A DNA stretch of 64,000 nucleotides from Burkholderia anthina (GTDB taxonomy: Bacteria; Pseudomonadota; Gammaproteobacteria; Burkholderiales; Burkholderiaceae), in assembly GCF_001547525.1 (NCBI RefSeq), contig NZ_CM003768.1:1798001-1862000 (forward strand), written 5' to 3'. Shown piece after piece: positions 18,395-27,726 of the stretch (its first letter is position 1; the number at the start of each line of letters is the position of its first letter). The translations under genes and the position numbers were made by a program. Under the pieces are notes generated by a model. It was not told the origin of the DNA, did not search any database, and saw only the letters and a program-made list of their open reading frames with translations.

Positions 18395-19027
18395 CTACGC
18401 CGCCGGGCGCGCGCCGGCGGACGTCGCATGCGCGACGCCCGCTGCCTGCATCTGCTGCCATGCGTGCGCGAGCGACCCGTTCAGGTCGATCGCACGGCAC
18501 GCATCGTTGATCACCGCGGCTTCGAAACCGGCCGCGCGCGCATCGAGCGCCGACCATGCGACGCAATAGTCGGTCGCGAGCCCGCAGCACCACACGCGCT
18601 TCGCGCCGAGCTCGCGCAGATAGCCCGCGAGCCCCGTGCGCGTCGTGCGGTCGGCCTCGACGAACGCGGAATAGCTGTCGACCTGCGCGTCGCCGCCCTT
18701 GCGGATCACGAGCCGCGCGTGCGGGATGTCGAGGTCGCGATGCAGCGCCGCGCCGTCGGTATCCTGCACGCAGTGCACGGGCCACAGCACCTGCTCGCCG
18801 TACGGCAGCGACAGCGTGGAAAACGGCTCGCGGCCCGGATGGTTCGCCGCGAACGACACGTGCTCGCGCGGGTGCCAGTCCTGCGTCAGCACGACCTGAT
18901 CGAAGCGTTGCGCGAGCGCGTTGATCACCGGCACGACCGCATCGCCGTCGGGCACCGCGAGCGCGCCGCCCGGCATGAAGTCGTATTGCACGTCGATCAC
19001 GAGCAGGACGTCGTCGGTGCGTTTCAT
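18395..19027 (-). CDS. pncA: Nicotinamidase
   Basis: A 210-residue isochorismatase-fold amidase converting nicotinamide to nicotinate in NAD salvage. Asp12 lies in [12 protein letters not shown], metal ligands in TQDWHPREH, and the nucleophilic cysteine in [16 protein letters not shown]. The start at 19027 has AGGAGA upstream. Its place inside a beta-oxidation gene set is curious but may be simple cotranscription. Confidence 0.94.
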   Translation of the reverse strand: MKRTDDVLLVIDVQYDFMPGGALAVPDGDAVVPVINALAQRFDQVVLTQDWHPREHVSFAANHPGREPFSTLSLPYGEQVLWPVHCVQDTDGAALHRDLDIPHARLVIRKGGDAQVDSYSAFVEADRTTRTGLAGYLRELGAKRVWCCGLATDYCVAWSALDARAAGFEAAVINDACRAIDLNGSLAHAWQQMQAAGVAHATSAGARPAA

Positions 19028-19071
19028 TTCAATTCTCCTGGGTGGATCGGGCGCGCCGTCGTGCGAGATCG

Positions 19072-21156
19072 TTAGCCGTTGAACCCGCGGCCGGCCTTCG
19101 CCAGTTCCGCGATCGACGGCGCGAGCTGCCACGCGTCGCCGTTCGGCGCCGCCGCGTAGCGGCGAATCGCGCGCTCGACGTTGTAGAGGCCGACCGTATC
19201 CGCGTACAGCATCGGGCCGCCGCGCCACAGCGGGAAGCCATAGCCGGTCAGGTAGACCATGTCGATGTCGGACGCCTTCGACGCGATCTTCTCCTCGAGG
19301 ATCTTCGCGCCTTCGTTGACGAGCGCGAACACGAGCCGCTCGACGATCTCGTCGTCGCCGATCTTGCGCCGCTCGACGCCGCGCTCCTTCGAGTACGCGA
19401 CGACCATCTCGTCGACGAGCGCCGACGGCTTCGCCTTGCGATCGCCCGGCACGTAGTCGTACCAGCCGGCGCCCGTCTTCTGGCCGAAGCGGCCCTGCTC
19501 GCACAGGCGGTCGGCGATCTTCGAATAGTGCAGGCCAGGCTGCTCGACGTAGCGCCGCTTGCGGATCGCCCAGCCGATGTCGTTGCCGGCGAGGTCGCTC
19601 ATCCGGAACGGCCCCATCGCGAAGCCGAACTTCTCGATCGCGCGATCGACCTGCGCGGGCAGCGCGCCTTCCTCGAGCATGAACAGCGCCTGGCGGATGT
19701 ACTGCTCGATCATCCGGTTGCCGATGAAGCCGTCGCATACGCCCGACACGACCGCCGTCTTGCGGATCTTCTTCGCCACCGCCATCACGGTCGCGAGCAC
19801 GTCCTTCGCGGTCCGCGCGCCGCGCACGACCTCGAGCAGCTTCATCACGTTCGCCGGGCTGAAGAAGTGCATGCCGACGACGTCCTGCGGACGCTTCGTG
19901 AACGCCGCGATCTTGTCGACGTCGAGCGTCGACGTGTTGGACGCAAGGATCGCGCCCGGCTTCGCGACTTCGTCGAGCTTCCTGAACACCTGCTCCTTCA
20001 CACCGAGTTCCTCGAACACCGCTTCGACGATCAGGTCGGCGTCCTTCAGGTCGTCGTAGGACAGTGTCGGCGCGATCAGCGCCATGCGCGCGTCGAGCTT
20101 CTCCTGCGTAAGCTTGCCCTTCCTCACCTGCGCGTCGTAGTTCTTGCGGATCGTCGCGAGGCCGCGCTCGAGCGCGTCCTGCTTCGTCTCGAGCAGCGTG
20201 ACGGGCAGCCCCGCGTTGACGAAGTTCATCGCGATCCCGCCGCCCATCGTGCCCGCGCCGATCACGCCCACCCGGCGGATCTCGCGCAACGGCGTATCGG
20301 CCGGCACGTCGGGAATCTTGCTCGCCGCGCGCTCGCCGAAGAACGCATGGCGCAGCGCGCGGCTTTCCGGCGTCATCATCAGCGCGACGAAACCCTCGCG
20401 CTCGGCGATGCTGCCCTTGTCGAAGCCGTTCAGCACGCCGGCCTCGATCGCGTCGATGCACTTGTGCGGCGCAGGGAAATTCGGCGCGGCGGCCCGCGCG
20501 GAATTGCGCGCGAACTGGATGAAGCCCGCCGCGTTCTCGTGGACGATCTTGCGATCGCGCACGCGCGGATGCGGCCCCTTCTGCGCGCCAACCTTGCGCG
20601 CGAACGCAACGGCCGCGTCGAGCAGGTCGCCGTCGGCCATTTCGTCGAACAGCCCGCTCTTCGCGAGTTGCTCCGACGGCACCGGCGCGCCCGACACGAT
20701 CATGTTCAGCGCGGTTTCGAGCCCGACCGCGCGCGGCAGGCGCTGCGTGCCGCCCGCGCCCGGCAGCAGCCCGAGCTTCACCTCGGGCAGCGCGACCTGC
20801 GCGCCGGGCGCGGCGACCCGGTAATGCGCGCCGAGCGCGAGCTCGAGGCCGCCGCCCATCACGACGCTGTGCAGCGCCGCGACGACCGGCTTCGCGCTCG
20901 CCTCCACCGCGCGGATTACGGTGTGCAGCGTCGGCTCCTGCAGCGCCTTCGGCGTATTGAATTCGGTGATGTCGGCGCCGCCCGAGAACGCGCGGCCCGC
21001 GCCGGTCAGCACGATGGCCGTGACCGACGGATCCTGCGCGGCGCGATCGAGCGCGTCCATGACGCCCTGGCGGGTCGACAGGCCGAGCCCGTTGACGGGC
21101 GGATTGTTGAGCGTGATGACGGCCACGCCGTCGCGAGTCGAGTAATCCACTGCCAT
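19072..21156 (-). CDS. Bifunctional enoyl-CoA hydratase / 3-hydroxyacyl-CoA dehydrogenase (FadB/FadJ type)
   Basis: A 694-residue fusion. Residues 1-190 form a crotonase domain (TGAGRAFSGGADITEFN, and LGLLPGAGGTQRLPRAVG). From about 295 comes an NAD-binding dehydrogenase domain (VGVIGAGTMGGGIAMNF), then the conserved GMHFFSPANVMKLLEVV and a GFIGNRM catalytic region. It hydrates trans-2-enoyl-CoA and oxidises the product. GGAGG precedes the ATG at 21156; the open frame upstream to 21261 lacks a site. Thiolase and acyl-CoA ligase sit on either side. Confidence 0.94.
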   Translation of the reverse strand: MAVDYSTRDGVAVITLNNPPVNGLGLSTRQGVMDALDRAAQDPSVTAIVLTGAGRAFSGGADITEFNTPKALQEPTLHTVIRAVEASAKPVVAALHSVVMGGGLELALGAHYRVAAPGAQVALPEVKLGLLPGAGGTQRLPRAVGLETALNMIVSGAPVPSEQLAKSGLFDEMADGDLLDAAVAFARKVGAQKGPHPRVRDRKIVHENAAGFIQFARNSARAAAPNFPAPHKCIDAIEAGVLNGFDKGSIAEREGFVALMMTPESRALRHAFFGERAASKIPDVPADTPLREIRRVGVIGAGTMGGGIAMNFVNAGLPVTLLETKQDALERGLATIRKNYDAQVRKGKLTQEKLDARMALIAPTLSYDDLKDADLIVEAVFEELGVKEQVFRKLDEVAKPGAILASNTSTLDVDKIAAFTKRPQDVVGMHFFSPANVMKLLEVVRGARTAKDVLATVMAVAKKIRKTAVVSGVCDGFIGNRMIEQYIRQALFMLEEGALPAQVDRAIEKFGFAMGPFRMSDLAGNDIGWAIRKRRYVEQPGLHYSKIADRLCEQGRFGQKTGAGWYDYVPGDRKAKPSALVDEMVVAYSKERGVERRKIGDDEIVERLVFALVNEGAKILEEKIASKASDIDMVYLTGYGFPLWRGGPMLYADTVGLYNVERAIRRYAAAPNGDAWQLAPSIAELAKAGRGFNG

Positions 21157-21306
21157 CTGCCTGCCTCCATGCATCGCGCGCCGGATTGGCTGCGCTTCAT
21201 TGTGCGCGGTCGAACGGCCGCATGTCCGGATGAACGCAGGCAGCATACAACGAAAAAGCACGATCGTTCAATTTGAATTGCGTTCCCGATTCGGGGACGG
21301 AGCGGG

Positions 21307-21362
21307 GCGACCGGCGTCGGGCGACCGGCGTCGGGCGACCGGCATCGGGCGACCGGCCCCGC
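21307..21362. repeat. Tandem 14-bp repeat, about four copies
   Basis: Two perfect and two degenerate copies of gcgaccggcgtcgg lie between the FadB-type gene and the acyl-CoA ligase. The last copy diverges at its end. No protein or obvious regulator site is linked with it. Confidence 0.85.
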
Positions 21363-21390
21363 GTGCCGGCGGCTGCCCGGGCGCGACGGC

Positions 21391-23034
21391 TTACGGCGCG
21401 CCCACCGCCGTCGGCAACACGTAATCGCGGAACGTCTCGCGCAACTTCAGCTTCTGCAGCTTGCCGGTCGCGGTGTGCGGCAGCGAGTCGACGAACACCA
21501 CGTCGTCGGGGATCCACCATTTCGCGACCTTGCCCTCGTAGAACGCGAGCAGCGCGTCGCGGCTCAGGTTCGCGCCTTCGCGCGGGACCACGACGAGCAG
21601 CGGCCGCTCGGTCCATTTCGGGTGCGCGCACGCGATGCAGGCGGCCTCGGCCACGCCCGGATGCGCGATCGCGACGTTCTCGATGTCGATCGAGCTGATC
21701 CACTCGCCGCCCGACTTGATTACGTCCTTGCTGCGGTCGGTGATCTGCAGGAAGCCGTCGGGGTCGATCGTCGCGACGTCGCCGGTCGGGAACCAGCCGT
21801 CCGCCAGCGGCGATTCATTGCTGCGAAAGTAGTGGTCGATCACCCACGGCCCGCGCACCTGCAGTTCGCCGAACGCGACGCCGTCCCACGGCAGCTCGCG
21901 GCCGTCCTCGCCGACGATGCGCATGTCGACGCCGCAGATCACGCGCCCCTGCTTCTCGAGCAGCCGGCGCTGCGCGTCGAGCGGCCGCCGCGACTGCGCC
22001 CAGTTGAGCTTCGCGAGCGTGCCGAGCGGCGACAGTTCGGTCATCCCCCACGCATGGATCACGCGCACGCCGTATTCGTCCTCGAACGTGCGCAGCATCG
22101 CGGGCGGGCACGCGGAGCCGCCGATCACCGTGCGGTTCAGCGTCGAGAAACGCACGCCGGCTTCGCGCATGTAGTTCAGCAGGCCGAGCCACACGGTCGG
22201 CACGCCCGCGGAGAACGTCACGCGCTCGGCCTCCATCAGCTCGTACAGCGATTTCCCGTCGAGATCCTTGCCGGGCAGCACCAGCTTGCCGCCTGTGAGC
22301 GGCACCGCGTACGGCAGCCCCCATGCGTTGACGTGGAACATCGGCACGACGGGCAGCACGGCGTCCATCGCGGACAGGTTCATCGCGTCGGGGAGCGCGG
22401 CGCCGTACGCATGCAGCACGGTCGAGCGATGCGAATACAGCACGCCCTTCGGGTTGCCGGTCGTCCCCGACGTGTAGCAGAGCCCCGACGCCTGCTGCTC
22501 GTCGAGGCGCGGCCAGTCGTAGCGGCCGTCCTCGGCGTCGACGAGCGTTTCGTAGCAGAGGAACGGCGTGGCGCCAGACGGCAGGTGCGCGGCGTCCGTC
22601 ATCGCGATCCAGCCCTGCACGTGCGGACATTGCGGCGCGATCGCATCGACGAGCGGCGCGAAATTGATGTCGAAGAAGACGTAGCGGTCTTCCGCGTGAT
22701 TGACGATGTACGCGATCTGTTCGGGGAACAGGCGCGGATTGATCGTGTGGCACACGGCGCCCATCCCGCCGATCCCGTAATACGCCTCCAGGTGCCGGTA
22801 GCCGTTCCACGCCAGCGTGCCGACGCGGTCGCCGGTGTCGACGCCGAGCCGCGCGAGCGCCTGCGCCAGTTGCTTCGCGCGGCGTTCGCAATCGCGGTAC
22901 GTATAGCGATGCAGGTCGCCCTCCACGCGCTTCGACACGATCTCCGTGTCGCCGGCGTGCCGCGCGGCATGCGAAATCAGCGACGACACGAGCAACGGCA
23001 CATCCATCATCTGGCCCAGCAACGGCTTACCCAT
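21391..23034 (-). CDS. AMP-dependent acyl-CoA ligase (medium/long-chain type)
   Basis: A 547-residue acyl-adenylate-forming enzyme. The P-loop is [20 protein letters not shown], followed by [12 protein letters not shown] and [35 protein letters not shown]. The C-terminal lysine lies in [15 protein letters not shown]. It activates a fatty acid for the beta-oxidation enzymes encoded downstream. The ATG at 23034 is preferred over a longer frame because homologues begin near [19 protein letters not shown]. Confidence 0.93.
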   Translation of the reverse strand: MGKPLLGQMMDVPLLVSSLISHAARHAGDTEIVSKRVEGDLHRYTYRDCERRAKQLAQALARLGVDTGDRVGTLAWNGYRHLEAYYGIGGMGAVCHTINPRLFPEQIAYIVNHAEDRYVFFDINFAPLVDAIAPQCPHVQGWIAMTDAAHLPSGATPFLCYETLVDAEDGRYDWPRLDEQQASGLCYTSGTTGNPKGVLYSHRSTVLHAYGAALPDAMNLSAMDAVLPVVPMFHVNAWGLPYAVPLTGGKLVLPGKDLDGKSLYELMEAERVTFSAGVPTVWLGLLNYMREAGVRFSTLNRTVIGGSACPPAMLRTFEDEYGVRVIHAWGMTELSPLGTLAKLNWAQSRRPLDAQRRLLEKQGRVICGVDMRIVGEDGRELPWDGVAFGELQVRGPWVIDHYFRSNESPLADGWFPTGDVATIDPDGFLQITDRSKDVIKSGGEWISSIDIENVAIAHPGVAEAACIACAHPKWTERPLLVVVPREGANLSRDALLAFYEGKVAKWWIPDDVVFVDSLPHTATGKLQKLKLRETFRDYVLPTAVGAP

Positions 23035-23185
23035 CGTCTTGTTCTCCGTGAAGGATGCGAATCGGTGACCGGCTCCCGCGGCGCGCCCGTCGGCGGCCCG
23101 GACGGGCGCGGCGCACGGTGCGCGGGCCGCCATGCGGGCGGCGCGGCGCCGCCTTACAATATCGGCTTACCCAGAGGCGCTCAAC

Positions 23186-24754
23186 ATGTCGTTTTCCCGA
23201 AGCGCAGCCGATGCGGCTGACACCCTGCCCGACCTCGCCGCGACGCTCGGCGCGCCCGCCGAACGTGCGTTCGTGACGCTCGGCGACGCGTTTCATACGC
23301 GGCTGCCGGCCGCGCCGCTCGCCGCGCCGTACGTCGTCGGCTTTTCCGACGAAGTCGCGCGACTGCTCGACCTGCCGCCGTCGATCGCCGCGCGGCCCGG
23401 CTTCGCCGAGCTGTTCGCCGGCAACCCGACGCGCGACTGGCCCGCGCACGCGATGCCGTACGCATCGGTCTATTCCGGCCATCAGTTCGGCGTGTGGGCC
23501 GGCCAGCTCGGCGACGGCCGCGCGCTGACGATCGGCGAACTGCCCGGCGCCGACGGCCGGCGCTACGAATTGCAGCTCAAGGGCGGCGGCCGCACGCCGT
23601 ATTCGCGGATGGGCGACGGCCGCGCGGTGCTGCGCTCGTCGATCCGCGAATTCCTGTGCTCGGAAGCGATGCATCACCTCGGCATCCCGACCACGCGCGC
23701 GCTGACGGTGATCGGCTCCGACCAGCCGGTGGTGCGCGAGGAGATCGAGACGGCGGCCGTCGTCACGCGCGTGTCGGAAAGCTTCGTGCGCTTCGGCCAC
23801 TTCGAGCACTTCTTCTCGAACGATCGCCCCGACCTGCTGCGCCAGCTTGCCGATCATGTAATCGACCGCTTCTATCCGGCCTGCCGCGACGCGGACGATC
23901 CGTACCTCGCGCTGCTCGAAGCCGCGACGCTGCGCACGGCCGAGCTCGTCGCGCAATGGCAGGCCGTCGGCTTCTGCCACGGCGTGATGAACACCGACAA
24001 CATGTCGATCCTCGGCGTGACGATCGACTACGGTCCGTTCGGCTTCGTCGACGCATTCGACGCGAACCACATCTGCAACCACTCGGACACCGGCGGCCGC
24101 TATGCGTACCGGATGCAGCCGCGCATCGCGCACTGGAACTGCTATTGCCTCGCGCAGGCGCTGCTGCCGCTGATCGGGCTGCAGCACGGCATCGCCGACG
24201 ACGATGCGCGCGCCGAGCGCGCGGTGGACGATGCACAGGCCGTACTCGCGACATTCCCCGAACGCTTCGGTCCCGCGCTCGAACGCGCGATGCGCGCGAA
24301 GCTCGGCCTCGAGCTCGAGCGCGAGAACGACGCCGAACTCGCGAACAAGCTGCTCGAGACGATGCACGCGAGCCACGCGGATTTCACGCTGACGTTCCGC
24401 CGGCTCGCGCAGCTGTCGAAGCACGACGCGAGCCGCGACGCGCCCGTGCGCGACCTCTTCATCGACCGCGAAGCATTCGACGCATGGGCGAACCTCTACC
24501 GCGCGCGGCTGTCCGAGGAGACGCGCGACGACGCGGCGCGCGCGGTTGCAATGAACCGCGCGAACCCCAAATACGTGCTTCGCAACCATCTGGCCGAAGT
24601 CGCGATCCGGCGCGCGAAGGAAAAGGATTTTTCGGAAGTCGAGCGGCTCGCGCGAATCCTGCGCCGCCCGTTCGACGAACAACCGGAGCACGAAGCATAC
24701 GCGGCGTTGCCGCCCGACTGGGCCGGCTCGCTCGAAGTGAGCTGCTCGTCGTAA
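23186..24754 (+). CDS. selO: Protein adenylyltransferase SelO (YdiU/UPF0061)
   Basis: A 522-residue pseudokinase-fold enzyme that transfers AMP to Ser, Thr or Tyr of target proteins. Visible family motifs are [72 protein letters not shown] and TIDYGPFGF. Bacterial SelO modifies redox proteins and supports oxidative-stress tolerance. The ATG at 23186 begins the family-type N-terminus. msrB follows 43 bp downstream, so both may serve protein repair under oxidative stress. Confidence 0.94.
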   Translation: MSFSRSAADAADTLPDLAATLGAPAERAFVTLGDAFHTRLPAAPLAAPYVVGFSDEVARLLDLPPSIAARPGFAELFAGNPTRDWPAHAMPYASVYSGHQFGVWAGQLGDGRALTIGELPGADGRRYELQLKGGGRTPYSRMGDGRAVLRSSIREFLCSEAMHHLGIPTTRALTVIGSDQPVVREEIETAAVVTRVSESFVRFGHFEHFFSNDRPDLLRQLADHVIDRFYPACRDADDPYLALLEAATLRTAELVAQWQAVGFCHGVMNTDNMSILGVTIDYGPFGFVDAFDANHICNHSDTGGRYAYRMQPRIAHWNCYCLAQALLPLIGLQHGIADDDARAERAVDDAQAVLATFPERFGPALERAMRAKLGLELERENDAELANKLLETMHASHADFTLTFRRLAQLSKHDASRDAPVRDLFIDREAFDAWANLYRARLSEETRDDAARAVAMNRANPKYVLRNHLAEVAIRRAKEKDFSEVERLARILRRPFDEQPEHEAYAALPPDWAGSLEVSCSS

Positions 24755-24797
24755 GCCCGCAACCCGCGCATCTCGACCGACCGATCAGGAGAACCCC

Positions 24798-25229
24798 ATG
24801 TCCCACGATTCCGACGACAAAACCTACCCGTACCAGAAGGACGACGCCGAGCTGCGCCGCCGGCTCACGCCGATGCAGTACGAGGTCACGCAGCACGCGG
24901 CGACCGAGCGCGCGTTCACCGGCGAATACACCGACACCGAGGATGCCGGCATCTACAAGTGCGTCGTCTGCAGCACGCCGCTGTTCGAATCCGGCGCCAA
25001 GTTCCACTCGGGCTGCGGCTGGCCCAGCTACTTCAAGCCGCTCAACGGCGAGGTGATCGACGAGAAGGTCGACTACTCGCACGGGATGGTGCGCGTCGAG
25101 GTGCGCTGCAACCACTGCGGCGCGCATCTGGGCCACGTCTTCGAGGACGGCCCGCGCGACAAGACCGGTTTGCGGTACTGCATCAATTCGGCTGCGTTAA
25201 ACTTCGAGTCCCGACCCGAAAACGAATGA
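24798..25229 (+). CDS. msrB: Peptide-methionine (R)-S-oxide reductase MsrB
   Basis: A 143-residue cytoplasmic repair enzyme reducing methionine-R-sulfoxide. Zinc is held by Cys55/Cys58 (KCVVC) and Cys104/Cys107 (CNHCG). The catalytic cysteine is Cys128 in [14 protein letters not shown], and Cys73 in SGCGWPSY is a likely resolving partner. AGGAG precedes the ATG. It directly follows selO. Confidence 0.96.
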   Translation: MSHDSDDKTYPYQKDDAELRRRLTPMQYEVTQHAATERAFTGEYTDTEDAGIYKCVVCSTPLFESGAKFHSGCGWPSYFKPLNGEVIDEKVDYSHGMVRVEVRCNHCGAHLGHVFEDGPRDKTGLRYCINSAALNFESRPENE

Positions 25230-25316
25230 GCGGCGCCGGGCGGATCTGCCGGGCGGCCAGCCTCGGGCCGGACCGCCCCGATCCGCGACGGCGATGCCTG
25301 GCGGGTCCCTACAACG

Positions 25317-25344
25317 GTGACGGGCCGCACGAGCGGCCCGTCAC
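25317..25344. terminator. Hairpin upstream of yciB
   Basis: Perfect 12-base arms GTGACGGGCCGC and GCGGCCCGTCAC with a four-base loop lie between msrB and yciB. No T-run follows, so this may be a weak msrB terminator or part of the yciB leader. Confidence 0.4.
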
Positions 25345-25359
25345 GCAGCTGCGAGCGCC

Positions 25360-25890
25360 ATGAAATTCCTGTTCGATCTGTTTCCGATCATCCTGTTTTT
25401 TGTCGCCTTCAAGGTCTGGGGCATCTTTACCGCCACCGCCGTCGCGATCGTCGCGACGCTGGCCCAGGTCGCGTGGGTCGCCTTCCGGCACCGGAAGGTC
25501 GACACGATGCTGTGGGTCAGCCTGGGCGTGATCGTCGTGTTCGGTGGCGCCACCCTCGTCCTGCATGACGAGAAATTCATTCAATGGAAACCGACCGTGC
25601 TGTACTGGCTGTTTGCGATCGGGTTGCTCGCCGCGCGTTATGCGTTCAGCAAGAACCTGATCGAGAAGATGATGGGCAAGCAGCTCACGCTGCCGTCCCC
25701 CGTGTGGGACAAGCTGAACGTCGCGTGGGCGCTGTTCTTCGCGGTGCTCGGCGTCGCGAACCTGTACGTGGTGCACAACTTCACCGAATCGCAATGGGTG
25801 AACTTCAAGCTGTTCGGTACGACGGGCGCGATGGTCGTATTCATCATCCTGCAGAGCCTGTGGCTCACGAAGTACCTGAAGGACGAATGA
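25360..25890 (+). CDS. yciB: Inner-membrane septation protein YciB/IspZ
   Basis: A 176-residue protein with five predicted membrane helices, starting [23 protein letters not shown] as is typical of the family. The second half carries [17 protein letters not shown] and [15 protein letters not shown]. It is a cell-envelope protein implicated in septation and cell length. The bolA gene starts one base after its stop codon. Confidence 0.95.
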   Translation: MKFLFDLFPIILFFVAFKVWGIFTATAVAIVATLAQVAWVAFRHRKVDTMLWVSLGVIVVFGGATLVLHDEKFIQWKPTVLYWLFAIGLLAARYAFSKNLIEKMMGKQLTLPSPVWDKLNVAWALFFAVLGVANLYVVHNFTESQWVNFKLFGTTGAMVVFIILQSLWLTKYLKDE

Positions 25891-25891
25891 C

Positions 25892-26200
25892 ATGAGCGAC
25901 GCCTTTCTCCACGCCTCCGCCGACGAACGCATCGCGCTGATCGAAGCGCGCCTCACCGCGTCGCTCGCGCCGCTGTCGCTCACCGTGCGCGACGACAGCG
26001 CGCAGCACGCAGGCCACGCGGGCGCGGCCGCCGGCGGCCATTTCACGGTCACGATCGTATCGTCCGCGTTCGCGGGCAAGCCGCGCGTCGCGCGGCATCG
26101 GCTGGTGTATGATGCGCTCGCTGATGCGATGCAGCGCGGCATTCACGCGCTCGCGATCGTGGCTTACACGCCCGAAGAATTCAACGAATCTTCAATCTAG
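25892..26200 (+). CDS. BolA family protein
   Basis: A 102-residue protein with a class II KH-like BolA fold. The conserved His/Gly segment is AGHAGAAAGGHFTVTIVSSAFAGKPRVARHRLVYDALADAM. BolA proteins act with monothiol glutaredoxins in iron-sulfur handling or as regulators. Its start is fixed by coupling to yciB (TGA-c-ATG). It is followed by a periplasmic parvulin. Confidence 0.94.
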   Translation: MSDAFLHASADERIALIEARLTASLAPLSLTVRDDSAQHAGHAGAAAGGHFTVTIVSSAFAGKPRVARHRLVYDALADAMQRGIHALAIVAYTPEEFNESSI

Positions 26201-26218
26201 TCTCAACAGGAATTTCCG

Positions 26219-27001
26219 ATGATCCTGAAATCCCCCCGCCTGTGGGTCGCGGCGGCTGCGTTTGCAGCGGCGCCGGCATTCGCCCAGAACATCGCCGTCG
26301 TCAACGGCACGCCGATTCCGAAATCGCGCGCCGACGCGATGGTCGCGCAGCTCGTCCAGCAAGGCCAGACCGACGGCCCGCAACTGCAGCAGGCCGTGCG
26401 CCAGGAACTCGTGAACCGCGAAATCCTGATGCAGGAAGCGATCCGCGAAGGCATCCCGAATCGTCCGGACGTGAAGGCGCAAGTCGCCGTCGCGCAGCAG
26501 ACCGTCGTGCTGCGCTCGATGATCGAGAGCTTCCTGAAGAAGAACCAGCCGACCGACGCCGAAGTGAAGGCGCGCTACGACGAACTCGTCAAGGGCGTGG
26601 GCGGCAACCGCGAGTATCACCTGCACCACATCCTCGTCGAGAGCGAACAGCAGGCGAAGGACCTGATCGCGAAGATCAAGGGCGGCGCGAAATTCGAGGA
26701 TCTCGCGAAGCAATACTCGAAGGATCCGGGTTCGGGCAAGAACGGTGGCGATCTCGACTGGTCCGATCCGAAGGCGTACGTACCGGAATTCGCGGCGGCC
26801 GCGCAGAAGCTGCAGAAAGGCCAGATGACCGACGCGCCGGTGAAGACGCAGTTCGGCTGGCACATCATCCGCGTCGACGACATCCGCGACATCGCCCCGC
26901 CGCCGTTCGACCAGGTGAAGGCGCAGATCGCGCAGCAGCTCGTGCAGCAGAAGCTGCAGGCGTTCGAGGAAGGTCTGCGCCAGCAGGCGAAGATTCAGTA
27001 A
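26219..27001 (+). CDS. Periplasmic parvulin-type peptidyl-prolyl isomerase
   Basis: A 260-residue protein with a Sec signal (cleavage near AAAPAFAQN), an N-terminal SurA-like helical chaperone part (SRADAMVAQLVQQG) and one parvulin domain at about 135-230. The parvulin motifs are YHLHHILVESEQQAKDLI, YSKDPGSGKNGGDLDWSDP and QFGWHIIRVDDI. It should assist outer-membrane protein folding. AGGAATTTCCG precedes the ATG. A good terminator lies 27 bp downstream. Confidence 0.94.
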   Translation: MILKSPRLWVAAAAFAAAPAFAQNIAVVNGTPIPKSRADAMVAQLVQQGQTDGPQLQQAVRQELVNREILMQEAIREGIPNRPDVKAQVAVAQQTVVLRSMIESFLKKNQPTDAEVKARYDELVKGVGGNREYHLHHILVESEQQAKDLIAKIKGGAKFEDLAKQYSKDPGSGKNGGDLDWSDPKAYVPEFAAAAQKLQKGQMTDAPVKTQFGWHIIRVDDIRDIAPPPFDQVKAQIAQQLVQQKLQAFEEGLRQQAKIQ

Positions 27002-27028
27002 CGCCGGCGCGCGTCATCCGCGCATCGC

Positions 27029-27059
27029 AAAGCCGCTCTTCGGAGCGGCTTTTTCTTTT
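27029..27059 (+). terminator. Rho-independent terminator of the parvulin gene
   Basis: AAAGCCGCTC and GAGCGGCTTT arms with a TTCG loop are followed by TTTTCTTTT. A near-perfect inverted copy lies at 27112-27140. Confidence 0.85.
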
Positions 27060-27111
27060 GGCGCGCGCGAACATGTGTCTCGCGATGCGGCGACGCGCGG
27101 CCGACGTGCAA

Positions 27112-27140
27112 TAAAAAACCGCTCCGAAGAGCGGCTTTGC
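27112..27140 (-). terminator. Rho-independent terminator of the purL-GNAT unit
   Basis: This is the inverted copy of the 27029 hairpin, read on the minus strand with a CCGCTC/GAGCGG core and a T-run. It ends transcription from the GNAT gene at 27171 and faces the parvulin terminator. Confidence 0.8.
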
Positions 27141-27170
27141 CATTCCAGGTGTGACCGCACACCGCGTTCG

Positions 27171-27719
27171 CTACGCGGCGGGATAGAACACGTCGTGGTA
27201 ACGCACGTTACCTGACGGCACCGGTGCCGATTCGTCGAACGACAGCGCGAGGAAATACTCGGACGGCACGCCCGGAAACACGATGCCGCCGTGCGGTTCG
27301 AACCCGAAACGCGCGTAATACGCGGGCTCGCCGAGCACGACACAGCCACGCGCGCCGAGCCGCCGCAACGCGTCGAGCCCCGTGCGCACGAGCCCCGCGC
27401 CGATGCTTTGCCGCTGGCATTCGGGCCGCACCGCGAGCGGCGCGAGCCCGTACCACTGCTGGCTGGCGGCCGGCTCGCCGCCGATCGCAACCGGCGAGAA
27501 CGCGACGTGCCCGACGATACGCCCGTCGCGCTCCGCGACGAGCGACACGCTCAGCGCACCGTCGGCGCGCAGCGTGTCGACGATGCGCTGCTCGAACTGC
27601 CCGCCCTGCGGCTCGCCCGCGAACGCCGCGCGGATCACGCGGCCGATCGCGTCGGCCTCGCTCGCACGCGCGTCACGCAGCGTGACGACCTCGACCGGCG
27701 CGTTCGGGTCGAACATCAT
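27171..27719 (-). CDS. GNAT-family N-acetyltransferase (YhbS-like)
   Basis: A 182-residue acetyltransferase. The acetyl-CoA loop is LAPLAVRPECQRQSIGAGLVRTGLDALRRLG, and the YhbS-type tail is CVVLGEPAYYARFGFEPH. The ATG at 27719 starts eight bases after the purL stop codon, so it is probably translated from the purL transcript. The ribosome site is weak. The substrate is unknown. Confidence 0.88.
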   Translation of the reverse strand: MMFDPNAPVEVVTLRDARASEADAIGRVIRAAFAGEPQGGQFEQRIVDTLRADGALSVSLVAERDGRIVGHVAFSPVAIGGEPAASQQWYGLAPLAVRPECQRQSIGAGLVRTGLDALRRLGARGCVVLGEPAYYARFGFEPHGGIVFPGVPSEYFLALSFDESAPVPSGNVRYHDVFYPAA

Positions 27720-27726
27720 CCCCGGA

